The notes below the pieces were generated by a model, which saw nothing but the letters and a program-made list of their open reading frames with translations, ran no database searches and was not told the origin of the DNA. A DNA stretch of 64,000 nucleotides from Liopterus haemorrhoidalis (Eukaryota; Arthropoda; Insecta; Coleoptera; Dytiscidae), in NCBI GenBank assembly GCA_963971575.1, contig OZ020625.1, positions 20,450,474 to 20,514,473 of the forward strand. Direction: 5' to 3'. Of this stretch, positions 52,850-63,115 are shown one piece after another. Numbering within the stretch: position 1 is the stretch's first letter; every line of letters begins with the position of its first letter. The position numbers and the translations under genes are program-made.

Positions 52850-53844
52850 TTTGAAAACTGGTTTCGCCTCTTGGGACATTCTGGTAACTTGTGACCATAT
52901 TGATTGCATTTGGGTCCTTTTGCCTGATCAGAACAATTTCTGGTCATAAGGCCCATTTTTCCGCATGAGTGGTAGCGTTCTTTTTTATTTCTATTCGCAT
53001 CATTGAACTGCGGTTTTGGAAGTTTAACCGTTCGTACGGCTTTGTAGAATATTAGTCTCTTCGCTGGCGATTTTGGGTCATTAGGCTGTCGTAGTTCTTG
53101 ATCCTAATCATTAGCTCGGTTACATCACGAAATTCACAAAGTGCTAACGATTTTTGCAGATCTCGGTCACCGAAACCTGTGATAATATACTTGATAACTG
53201 ATCTTACCTCTATATTACCTGTCTGGACTATGGCTGCCATTTTGTAGATGAAGCTTTCGTATGTTTCATTGTGTTTCTTCATGCGCCTTGTTAATCTGGC
53301 ATGTACATCTGCTTGATATAATGTGTCGGGAAATGCTGCACAAATTTTCAATTTGAATTCTGTCCAAGATTTCGGTGGTTCGGATACGCTGTCGTACCAA
53401 TGCCTAGCTGCACCTCTTGCTTACTGTATAGAAGAGTATTGTTTTGTTGTCCCATTTATAAACAGAAGCTTTGTTTTCGACATTGATAGTCCATTGTCGT
53501 GCGGTGATTCCAGTGATTTTCGAAGCATAGTATTCTGGGATCACACGTTCGTCGTCCTTCTTCCACAACGGTGTCTGTATAATAGTCGTATGAGCTTGTG
53601 AGTTATTGAGTAATTCGCGCTCACGTTTCAATAATTCTCTTTCTCGTCTTAATAAATCTCGTTCACGGGCTAAATAATCAGTTTCTACACCACTAGCATT
53701 TCCTCTTGTCGATTGAGCTCCTTGGTATTCGTACGGAGTGCTAGCGCATAACTGCAACACGCCTTTGGGCAATGCTTCGTCTTCGTAGTCTAACATTTTA
53801 TGGTCTGATTCTCCGCCCACTGCGTTATTATATTCATCAGTCAT
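52850..53844 (-). pseudogene. Gag of a second gypsy-type retrotransposon (minus strand)
   Basis: Starts at ATG 53844 (MTDEYNNAVGG…). A charged coiled coil of RERELL repeats (RERDLLRRERELLKRERELL) is followed by a capsid-like part (PEYYASKITGITARQW; then ADVHARLTRRMKKHNETYESFIYKMAAI, GFGDRDLQKSLAL) and two zinc knuckles near 52960-52870 (CGKMGLMTRNC, CNQYGHKLPEC), the first missing its spacing and the second its first Cys-x2-Cys form. A frameshift separates the frames 53404-53844 and 53052-53351. Pol is absent, so the element is truncated near 52850, next to the Tc1-like remnant. Confidence 0.75.
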
Positions 53845-54520
53845 GATGGATACTTTATCTTCACATACGTCTTAAATTTTAACTCTTTACTTTTTACTGC
53901 TTCGCAGTTCTTTATTTTTCTTAAATGTCTTATTTCTTCTTCGTGACGTGTAATTCTTCTATATTGACATCTTGTAATCTTAATGCACTTATTTTAATAT
54001 TTCTTTAACATCCTACTACTCTTGTAATAATCTTAACATTTTTTTAACCTGTAGTTTACTCGTAAATTATTTAAAACTTGCAATTGTATCAAAATTGGCA
54101 AAAAATACATGCAAGTCACTGCTTAGTATTTACGTTTCGTAGATAACAATGTACCACGCAATTGTCGGACGGTAACAACATAAAAATCAAGGTTATATTG
54201 AATTTTAACGTATTTATTATAATATTTTTAAAGTTTCTTACAAATATACTCAAAGTGTTGAACATGTAATGACACTTTTCATTAAATTTCACTGTTTCAC
54301 ACAAATATTACAGGATTTGATACTTTATTAACTCTTTAAATAACGTTTTGAACAATCTTAACAATTTAAATATCATTTTAAAACATTTTTACTATTTAAA
54401 TCTTTCACTTCACCTCTTTTTATCATTTCTTTCTTTAATTCTTAACTCTTTAAATATAAATTTAATGTTTCACTTCTTATCAAAACTTTAAAACGTGGTT
54501 TTTCAATCTAGGCCTGAGCC
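53845..54520 (-). other. Leader of the minus-strand gypsy-type element
   Basis: AT-rich, no gene. On the minus strand it begins, right after the presumed LTR end, with CTTGGGGGCTCAGGCC, which resembles the TTGGGGGCTC primer-binding region of several insect gypsy elements. Confidence 0.5.
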
Positions 54521-54760
54521 CCCAAGTCTGTAGGATTCCCCGATTGGTGAGAAACATAAATTTATTTAATTAAACAATCATTTATTAAATAATTACACTT
54601 TTAATAATAGTTGATTACACATTAGTTATAATATAATATTGAATCACATAACGGCCATTTTAAGTTACGTTCCGCGTGTCTTGCCCGACCCGTTCCGATT
54701 TCCACCGACGACTACTCATGCTATGGGCACTTAATTGTCGTACGAGGTATTTTTAGAGTT
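54521..54760 (-). repeat. Probable LTR of the minus-strand gypsy-type element
   Basis: On the minus strand it ends …GGGGAATCCTACA before the primer-binding-like sequence. The 5' boundary is not defined; the P-type element begins at about 54769. No second copy in the window. Confidence 0.45.
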
Positions 54761-55467
54761 TAGTTGAACTACATATAACTACAGCGCTGCAGTCAATATG
54801 TCACAAGTGCGCAGGCGGAAAAGATGGCATTTCATTTGCTGAATGAAAACCTGTAGTTGTGATGCAGTTTAAAATTTGAAGCAAACGACATTCGTTATTT
54901 TCTCTTTGTGTAGTAAGCATCATTCTTTTTTTTCAAGAACTTTACCTAGTATTTTATATTTATATAATTCATTTATTCGGTTTTTCTTGTGTGTCAAAGT
55001 AATTCATTGTTTGTTGGTTTTTCCAAGGTAATTGCATTATTATTTTATGAAAATTCCGTACACGAAGCTTTTAGGTTAATTATATCATAGAAATTATTCC
55101 AAGTGAAAAAATAATATTGATAAATTAAATGATTGTTAACAAAACTAATGCTAAAGGTTATATTGTCCTGTGGGTTATATGACCTTTGTCTTCCTCAATA
55201 TTATCAGAAGTGATCATAGTAATAATCAAACTATTAATTTTTTTATATTTTGTAACATTTATTATATTTTCCAATTTTCCAAAAGGTTTTGGGAAATGTA
55301 TTTTCTCAAATATTTGCAAGAAATGCTTTAGTTCACTAGAGAAGATTTCATCTGCAGTTCAGACCTTAACCATTAGTTTCGACATAGTTATAATAAAATA
55401 TCATTCTATGGTAACAGCTTCTTATTGAATAGTAAAATATGTTTAAATTTACAGATTCGTGTTCGAT

Positions 55468-58400
55468 ATGGGATTAATAACATGTTGTGTTCCAATTTGT
55501 GCGAATAACACAAAGAATGCATCTTTGCATTCATTCCCCAAGGATCCAGAATTATTTGAAAAATGGGCTCAGATGATAATGAGGGAAGATATTATTGAAA
55601 AATCAAGAGAGAAGAGCATAGAAAAAGTTAGAACAAATTATCGCATATGTGATGAGCATTTTTCTTCAGATGTGAAGTTCAATTTCAAAGCTTATCGGAA
55701 AAACTCTAACTTAAAACCATTTGCATTTCCTACGCTTCATCTGCCAAGTATGTATCTAGAAAATAAAATAAATTGAAATTTATATAATTAAATTATAATG
55801 ACAGTATTCTACAACTGCAAACCCACCTTTTTTGTTTTTTAATTTTCAATTAGGTTACTTCAGTAAATTAGTTTGCCCAGTTTTATGCCCATGTTTAAGT
55901 AAATTTAAATATAATATAAGTTAATGATATAACTTAATGTTGAAACAGCTATTTCTGGAACATCAAAGACCGTTTTACCTGACCAGACCATGGATGAGAC
56001 TGCAACCCATGCTGACATAGCTGTTATTGAAGCATCAGGGTCCTTTTTACCTGACCAGACAATGGATGAGACTGCAACCCATGCTGAGATAGCTGTTCCT
56101 GGAACATCAGGGTCCTTCTTACCTGACCATACAATGGATGAGTCTGCAACCCATGCTGAGATAGCTGTTCCTGGAACATCAGGGTCCTTCTTACCTGACC
56201 AGACAATCGATGAGTCTGCAACCCATGCTGAGATAGCTGTTCCTGGAACATCAGGGTCCTTCTTACCTGACCAGACAATGGATGAGACTGCAACCCATGC
56301 TGAGATAGCTGTTCCTGGAACATCAGGGTCCTTCTTACCTGACCAGACAATGGATGAGACTGCAACCCATGCTGAGATAGCTGTTCCTGGAACATCAGGG
56401 TCCCAGCAGAAAAGAGCAGGTAGGCATAAATTCTAAAAAGGGTATTTATACCCTCAGCTCTATTACCTTCATCATTTTAAATTTACGTTTTTATTCTAGG
56501 TTCACCTATGGAATCGTCCATAAAGAAATGCAAAATTACGTCACCTAGAACTCCCAAAGAAAGGACAGGTAAAGCTCATTTTTGCAATTCAGTTTCACAA
56601 GATACGTTCTACAGTCTCTAAATTTTTTTTGCAATTTCAAAAGTCTTGCAATAGGCTACTAACAATGGCTGTTCAGCCAGGTCCTTTATACCTACTTTGG
56701 GTAATACAGAAATGGCATTTTAATTGTATTATATTTATTATTGTATAATTGAATGAATAAATTTGTTGTCAAAAAGAAAAAAAAAATCTATTAAACAAAA
56801 ATTGACATAAGATAAATGACAGCTAACAACAGCTCATTACGATTAATTATGAAACACACCACAATGTACACACTTTAAAGAACAAATAAGAAATTTTTAG
56901 TTATATATTTAATGTTTCATTTATATAACATCGTATAAAACATCAAAGCAGGAAATAAATACTATGTATAATTATGCTACAGAGTGATTATTAATTTCTG
57001 AAGGTTTATTATTTTTTTTTTGTTATAGGTTTACGAAGTCGGATTTCGCTACTGAAATCAGTGGGAGTTTCTTCCGCGATTGAGCTCACTCCGAAAGCAC
57101 GAAAGTTGTATCAAGTGAGCAGATCGATGATTAGTGTAGCAAGAAAACTGGACCTAGACCAAGCCAAAAATAAGACCCGGTTTGACGAGGCTTTGAAGTG
57201 TGCCACTTCAACGGAAAAATTATTCAGCAATGTAAACCGAGCGACTTCCAGATTTCTCCTCACCCAATTAAACCAACAAAAGAAGAAAAGTAGAGGAAGA
57301 TGTTTCTCTCTAGAAGATAAAATATTTGCTTTAGCAATATATAAACAAAGCCCTAAGGGGTATAGATACCTACAAAAAAAAATTGCATTACCAAGTCGAA
57401 AAACCATAATGAAAACCTTAAGTAACATCCCGTTCAAAGCGGGAATAAATCCACATATAATGCTGGCATTGAAAGAGTCCGTGGAGAAGATGAATGAATT
57501 AGATAGGCATTGTTGCCTAATTTTTGATGAAATGCACATCAGTGCAGCTGTAACATATTCGAAAAAAGAAGATTATATTATAGGATTCGAAGATTGTGGA
57601 AGTGGTGTCCAAAAAAAGTTTGCTGACCAAGCCATGGTCTTTATGGCCCGTGGTGTAAGAAGAAAATGGAAACAACCCGTTGCTTATTTTTTAAGTGATG
57701 CGGGAATGACAAAGGCAGATTTGTACAAAAACATTAAAATTATTATTCAAAAACTCTTAGAAATAGGTTTAAAAATAGTTGCCACGATTTGTGACCAAGC
57801 ATCGGTGAATTGTGCAGTTGTTAAGATGCTGATTAACGAGATTTCCCGACAGTTTGCAGAAAAGGGAAAAGAAAATAGACTGTTTGGATTTACCGTTAAT
57901 GAAAATGAAGTGGTTCCATTATATGACCCTCCGCACATGCTGAAATGCATGCGGAATAATTTTTTAAATGCAAACATTAAATTGCTTATAAATAACATTG
58001 AGATGACAGCATCATGGACAGACGTAATAAAAATTTATGAACTGAGCCACATTGATTCAGAAACAAAATTACTATTCAAATTAAATGACACCCACATTTA
58101 TGAAGAGAAAATGAAAGTAAAACATGCAGCACACGTTTTGTCGCAGTCAGTATCAACTGCTATAAAATTCACTGTATAATATATGCCGCAACACATGGAC
58201 AAAACAGCTGAAGGCACAGCTCAATTTTGTGCCTTTATGGACAAATTGTTTGATAGTGTGAATGGGTCACAAATCCAGGCAGACTTTGGGAAAGAATTAA
58301 GGTGTGCGATAACAAATCGAAGTCCACATTTAAAATTTTGGAGAGAAGCCATTAAAATTCTTAAAAGCATTTCGTTTTTCTCCGAAACAAGAAAAAAGTT

Positions 58401-59376
58401 TGTTCATCCGTCAGTGGAAAACTGGATTTGGACGCTCCGGGGCTTCGAATACGTCTGGAGAAATTTAAATGGTGCTAGATTTGAATTTCTTTGTCCAAGA
58501 AATTTAAATCAAGATCCCGTTGAAAATTTCTTTGGGTGTATTCGGAGCCAAGGGGTTAGAAATGTGAACCCGACAGCAGAGTCATTTATTTCGTCATTTA
58601 AAACATTGATTGTAAATAATTTTGTCAGTGCGCATTCGCCTGGTTCAAATTGTGAAATGGACGAGTCGAAAGGAGCCCTCGATGCTTTGAAAAACTTTGT
58701 TGCGGTAGGTGAAGTGACAAGTTTAGAGGTACCCGAAACTTTAGATTATAATATGTTATTTAATAGTTTTAGTTTTAAAAATATATCATACATAATAGTA
58801 CAAGTCAACGCCTATATTGCTGGCTATTTAGCCAAGCAAATATTGCATCTTGTAAATAAATGCAAAACTTGTAATGATGAGCTTATTGCTAGTGAAGAAG
58901 TCAATGTTCACAATTTAATAAATATGAGGTGTTATGGACATAAGGCCTTAATACGGCCAAACACAGCATTTGTGGTACTATTCAATAAATTGATAGACAT
59001 TTGCAATCATGCAATTAAGCATATTTGCATAAAAAAACAAATATCAAAATTGTTAAAAAATTGTATTTTTTATGTTTTAGGCGATAATTATAAATTTAGC
59101 TGTACACAACATGATTTATTTTTAGTTTTTATCGATAAATTTGTTATTTTTTATTTAAATATGTGGGTGAAAAATATAAATGATATATTAAAAGGCATAG
59201 ATATTAAAAGCCAAAATTTCGATGATGAAATTAAAAAACTAGCTGCTATTAAGCAACAAAAATATTTTAAAAAAATGAAAAGAATTAGAGCAATAAAAGG
59301 TTTATTATATTTCTTGTATTTCATTTCATTAACCTATTATATAACTTATGTTTCAAAACACATTTGCAATTGTTAG
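55468..59376 (+). pseudogene. P-type (THAP9-like) transposase gene, four exons, one premature stop
   Basis: Exons 55468-55747, 55949-56419, 56500-56568 and 57029-59376; all introns are phase 1 with GT…AG ends, and the joined CDS is 3,168 nt (1,056 codons). An upstream AG at 55452-55453 suggests a 5' UTR intron. Exon 1 is a THAP zinc finger (CCVPIC … ICDEHF … FAFPTL) that binds transposon DNA. Exon 2 is six 24-residue repeats. Exon 4 has a coiled-coil/HTH part, the RNase-H-like catalytic region (CLIFDEMHIS, FLSDAGMTKADL, ICDQASVNCAVV, LYDPPHMLKCMRNNFL), the NLNQDPVENFFGCIR block and a C-terminal region. Catalytic Asp candidates in DEM and DPPH are kept. TAA at 58177-58179 interrupts the frame (…IKFTV*YMPQHM); the residues on both sides align with other P copies, so it is a nonsense change rather than an intron. 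Fully readable otherwise. Confidence 0.88.
55949..56404 (+). repeat. 72-bp coding tandem repeat, six copies
   Basis: Units encode MDETATHAEIAVPGTSG…LPDQT (24 residues). The first is the most diverged; the last four differ by only a few bases. It occupies almost all of exon 2, between the THAP domain and the rest of the transposase. The minus-strand open frame here is only its shadow. Confidence 0.95.
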
Positions 59377-59475
59377 TCGTAAAATTTTAAATATAGCTCA
59401 AGTTCTGTATAATAATTAATTGATATAGAACTTATTTAGCTATATTTAAAATTTTACGACTAACAAGTGCAAATG
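59361..59475. repeat. Inverted repeat at the 3' end of the P-type transposase gene
   Basis: Arms of about 39 bp (CATTTGCA.TTGTTAGTCGT … and its complement), with an inner AAGTTCT/AGAACTT pair. It spans the stop codon of the transposase. P elements carry internal inverted repeats near their ends; this could be one, or a transcription-end hairpin. Confidence 0.75.
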
Positions 59476-59556
59476 ATTATTTTTTTTATATCTCAATGAA
59501 ATAGAAATATTCAAAAACCCCGCTACTCCAAACTACAGCGCCACTAGAATATGTAG

Positions 59557-60178
59557 TGGAACTAACGTAGCGGTCGGTGGGGGACGGGGGAAAAAAACCT
59601 CGAGATAGCGAGAGTCGGCTATCTATATAAGTATCTGTCATCTATGCGACTACTCACGACTGTGCAACACAAATCAAATAGAAATAGATGCTTCACTCTC
59701 GTGTTAGATTTTGAAACCACGTTCGGCGCTAAACTGCAGTGTTCGTACTTAGAACTATAATTTAGAGTGGGAGGAAAACCTGGGTATTTCAAATTCTTCA
59801 TTGGATTTCAGGAATATCTAAATTACAAACTATTATTAGATAAAACAATCGTTATAAAATTTTGACTGTTTTAAATACTATTAACGATAATAGAATTTAA
59901 AACAGACAAAATACAGTATTATAACAATTGTTTCATCTAATAATTAGTAATTTAAAAATTCCTTATAACATCTAGATATGTTACAGTTAGGAATTTTACA
60001 AAAATACAACAACAATTACTCACAGAAATAATTATTTAATTGTAACAACTTACATGTATATTTATTACATATATATTTTTTTCTTCCTAGGGCAGGGGTA
60101 AAACCTTCATAGGCACCCTATTAGATAGGGTAGTGTCAGATTCTTACTGACTAAAAACCCCCTCCCACCGTAACCCAA
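59557..60178. other. Non-coding stretch right of the P-type element
   Basis: Contains a 154-bp fold-back (59810-59963) and otherwise AT-rich DNA. A TATATAAG motif near 59622 could be a promoter element, but no gene follows. Confidence 0.4.
59810..59963. repeat. Fold-back, MITE-like (154 bp)
   Basis: Ends AGGAATATCTAAATTAC / GTAATTTAAAAATTCCT; inner arms TTATTAGAT(A/G)AAACAAT and complements extend the pairing to the centre. No clear target duplication. Confidence 0.7.
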
Positions 60179-60353
60179 GAGAAATCATTAGCTGTGAACA
60201 TCACTGTCTTGTACTTCGGACTTCGGTCTGTATAGAGACTAACCACTCCGAATTCAAGGCATCGGAAACGCATGTTTTTAGGCAGGTTTCTCCAAGAGAC
60301 CAGGCGACAAGCAATTTTGCTCACACTCGTCCCAGAGAGCTGCAATGATTTCT
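60179..60353. repeat. ~170-bp direct repeat, copy 1
   Basis: Begins GAGAAATCATTAGCTG and ends GAGCTGCAATGATTTCTC, so each unit also has inverted ends. It shares CACTCCGAATTCAAGGCATC and CACTCGTCCCAGAGAGCTG with copy 2. Confidence 0.75.
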
Positions 60354-60468
60354 CTCCCTGGATCTTCTATCCATCTCCTCGTTAACCACCAAGATACTCC
60401 GTATTATCTTCTGTATTCCAGTCCAGTTCTTCTGCTTATAACAACCTCTCTTCTTAATCGAACCCCAA

Positions 60469-60631
60469 GGGAAATCATTAGCTGCAAACAATACTTTCTC
60501 GTACTTCAGTTTGTTTATAGACTACCCACTCCGAATTCAAGGCATCGGAAACGCAAGTTTTTGGTCCTCCGAGAGGTTGGGCGACAAGCAGTTTTGCTCA
60601 CACTCGTCCCAGAGAGCTGCAATGATTTCTT
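60469..60631. repeat. ~170-bp direct repeat, copy 2
   Basis: Same orientation as copy 1, 290 bp further on, with a ~12-bp deletion. The ends GGGAAATCATTAGCTGC / CTGCAATGATTTCT again form an inverted pair. No coding content recognised. Confidence 0.75.
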
Positions 60632-60818
60632 TTGGGGATCAATTCGATAGCAAATTTGATGATGATGTGCAAAATTCTCAAAGACCAACTAAATAATATT
60701 AAACACGTCGTATTGATCTGTACTTACGTCTTTTTAAATATTTATTTGCAGCTTTCATGTGCATTGCGTCACTATATTGTGATTGCAACTTCTTTCCTTT
60801 AAGCGTTCTATTTATGCT

Positions 60819-62835
60819 TTAACACCAGTTATGAATAAGTAATTTTAAGGAAAGCTCAATTATTTCATTCTTAACAATGTCACTGTGACGCTCACATTGG
60901 ATCCATCCTAAATATAAACTAGGTTTAATCAAATCACACAATTTTTGTTTCATATTATCTTGGTAGCACAGTGATGACATATTTCTATGAAATAAATTCT
61001 TTATGACATTGAATACGCCTATTAAATGTATGCTGTCATATCGCAATTTATTTTTTGCTGTCGAAAATTCTCGTACTTCTACCAATTTGTGTAAATCAGT
61101 TCTTTCTTCGGTGCATAAACAACTAATGCACTCTGCACCATTTGATTTCTTTTTTAAAATTTTGTGTGCTAACCATCCATCCACAAGCAGTAGTTTGCTT
61201 ATGGAGCGTTGACGAGAAGGTGATTATAGCTTGGTCGGGATTTGTCATTAGATTTTCTGTTGGACTGGTAGGGTTACTATTATGCTGGATATCTTGGGCT
61301 CTAGCAAGCAACTGTTTTACAGACCTGAGTAAAACTGACGAATTGTCATCTTCGCAATTAGCACCAATGGAATGACTCGTCAACAAATTGTTCAGCAACA
61401 ATGTTTTATAGCATCCTACAAATGACTGTGCAGACGGTGAGTTTTTTCGATATCCATGGGCACGTATAGACCCAAAAAAATTCTCCAAGGGATCTTGGTT
61501 TAAATTCCTCAAAATTAAATACTTAAAGCCATATGATTTTAGTGTATCCCATAAACATTGTATCCCATTTATGGTCAACACCCAGTTATTTAACATCGGT
61601 GGTCTCCTGTAATTATTCTTTTCATCTACAAATTTCATCGACTTTAAAATATTTTTAGCACTTCTCCAAAATTCCCAGTGCACAGATGTATCAGTCAATG
61701 CACATAGCAGAGGTTTTTCCGCAAACTGGCAGGGGCTGTTAACACTGTCGAAAAGTTTATCTAAAAACAGCAGAAGTTCTGCAGTTTGAACTGCTGCTGT
61801 CTCTACAGTACCTAGACAAAATATTATAACCACTTACAAAAACAACTGTTTATTAAAAATGCCGACATATAATCATATGCTACTTTATTTATTTCTTTAA
61901 CATATCGTGTATTTCCTAAAAGATAAGCTATTTTAAACATCTTCAACTCTGTATTTTTATTCTGAGACTGATTTGCAAGAACAAAAATTACCGATTTTGT
62001 CCTGGCCAGGTAATTTGCCGGATATCAGTCCTATCGAAAATGTTTGGAACCTCCTGAAAAGACTTGTTTATGATTTAAATAATACTAATAAACAAGTTTT
62101 AATAGATGATATTAAAAAAGTATGGCATGGCAGAAATTGAAAATTGTATTAGGGCTTGTATTGAGAGTATGCATCGAAGAATTGCGGCAGTAATAAAAGC
62201 AAAGGGGGGCAACATAAATAATATTAAAAAACATTTTATAAATGTATTAAAATAAATTGAAATAATAAAATACAAAATAAAACTAAAATTGGTATATTAC
62301 TATTATGTTGATTTTGAGTAAAACAATAAATTTTTAAAAATTCATAAGTGGTTATAATATTTTGTCTAGGTACTGTATATAATCTTCAGGTTGGTTCGGA
62401 TTTGCTGGATAAATAAAATATTAATTAATAGACTGTATTTAAACAACTTTATAAAAAAATAATTTTAAAACTTACATCTTTTTGCTACCAGATTTAAAGT
62501 TGATGCCACTCTTGAGCTGAACACTTTTGTGCATGCTGATACTTTCATCTTTGGAATCTTACCTGGATTCACATGGTGTTCTGTTAATGGAGTAGCTCGC
62601 AGTTCGCCCTCTCCTTTGTCAATATTGTACAGCTGCTGAATATGTTTCCATTTACCAGTTTTTCAATTATAATTTGCAGTAAACTGCACATCCTTTTTTA
62701 AAGAATGATTACTTATTAATTTTATCAAGTGAGGTGGATCATAATACAGAGGAATGATATTTCTATTCTCAATTTCAAATCCATGTTTGAAGCGATATTC
62801 CAAATTATCTACTATTATATTGTACAAAGTGGTAT
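60819..62835 (-). pseudogene. Second P-type transposase remnant, interrupted by a Tc1/mariner derivative
   Basis: Reading leftwards: catalytic-region exon 62835-62478 (NRNIIPLYYDPPHLIK, KWKHIQQLYNIDKG, KMKVSACTKVFSSRVASTL), a probable ~70-bp intron (GTAAG…CCAG, about 62477-62408), then an exon cut by the insertion at 61806-62375. Joined, the exon reads EDYIETAAVQTAELLLFLDKL and continues as VHWEFWRSAKNILKSMKF, NLNQDPLENFFGSIR, SFVGCYKTLLLNN to a frameshift near 61170, then GWLAHKILKK and a C-terminal part to 60819. The THAP exon is missing, and a stop is seen near 62670. It is a lineage distinct from the 55-59 kb gene. Confidence 0.8.
61806..62375 (+). mobile_element. Internally deleted Tc1/mariner element (570 bp)
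   Basis: TIRs of about 31 bp (CAGTACCTAGACAAAATATT… and its complement), flanked by TA at 61804-61805 and 62376-62377. Inside, about 61990-62215 still encodes the transposase end: WPGNLPDISPIENVWNLLKR (second Asp and Glu of the DD34E type) and HRRIAAVIKAKGG, with a frameshift near 62130. The catalytic core and N-terminus are gone. It sits in the P-type remnant; removing it with one TA restores that frame. Confidence 0.88.
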
Positions 62836-63115
62836 GTATGTTCTATTCAACTTCTGGTGTATCTTCATTTTTCCGGTAACGCGGAGAGAGGAAAATGAAC
62901 CGCCGTCTTCTCCGGGTGATATTTTTTTAGTGCTTACGCTTAATTTTATTTCGACAGGGGGTACTGACTAATTTTTATTGATAAAAATCATGCATTTTTT
63001 CCTCGAATCCGTGTCGAATCAAAGTCACCATTGGTCGGCACGGACAGGTTTTATCAGACGATAATTCAAAAATATTCTTAACACAAGACGGCCGGTCCAG
63101 GATATCTACGGCGAG
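62836..63115. other. No gene recognised
   Basis: Region between the P remnant and the satellite; an 80-codon open frame at 62729-62971 overlaps the P remnant antisense and is not called. Confidence 0.4.

Larger units (their letters stand above)
54769..59556 (+). mobile_element. P-type DNA transposon, nearly complete
   Basis: Contains the THAP/transposase gene at 55468-59376. Candidate terminal inverted repeats of 25 bp: CTACATAT…GCGCTGCAGT at 54769-54793 and its imperfect reverse complement at 59532-59556 (about 70% match). The flanks TAGTTGAACTA and TAGTGGAACTA are alike, but an exact 8-bp duplication could not be assigned. The ends are therefore tentative. Confidence 0.55.

Noticed and set aside
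56024..56395. 123-codon minus-strand open frame with repeats
   Set aside because: Shadow of the 72-bp coding repeats on the plus strand.
62729..62971. 80-codon plus-strand open frame
   Set aside because: Overlaps the P-type remnant antisense and has no domain features.
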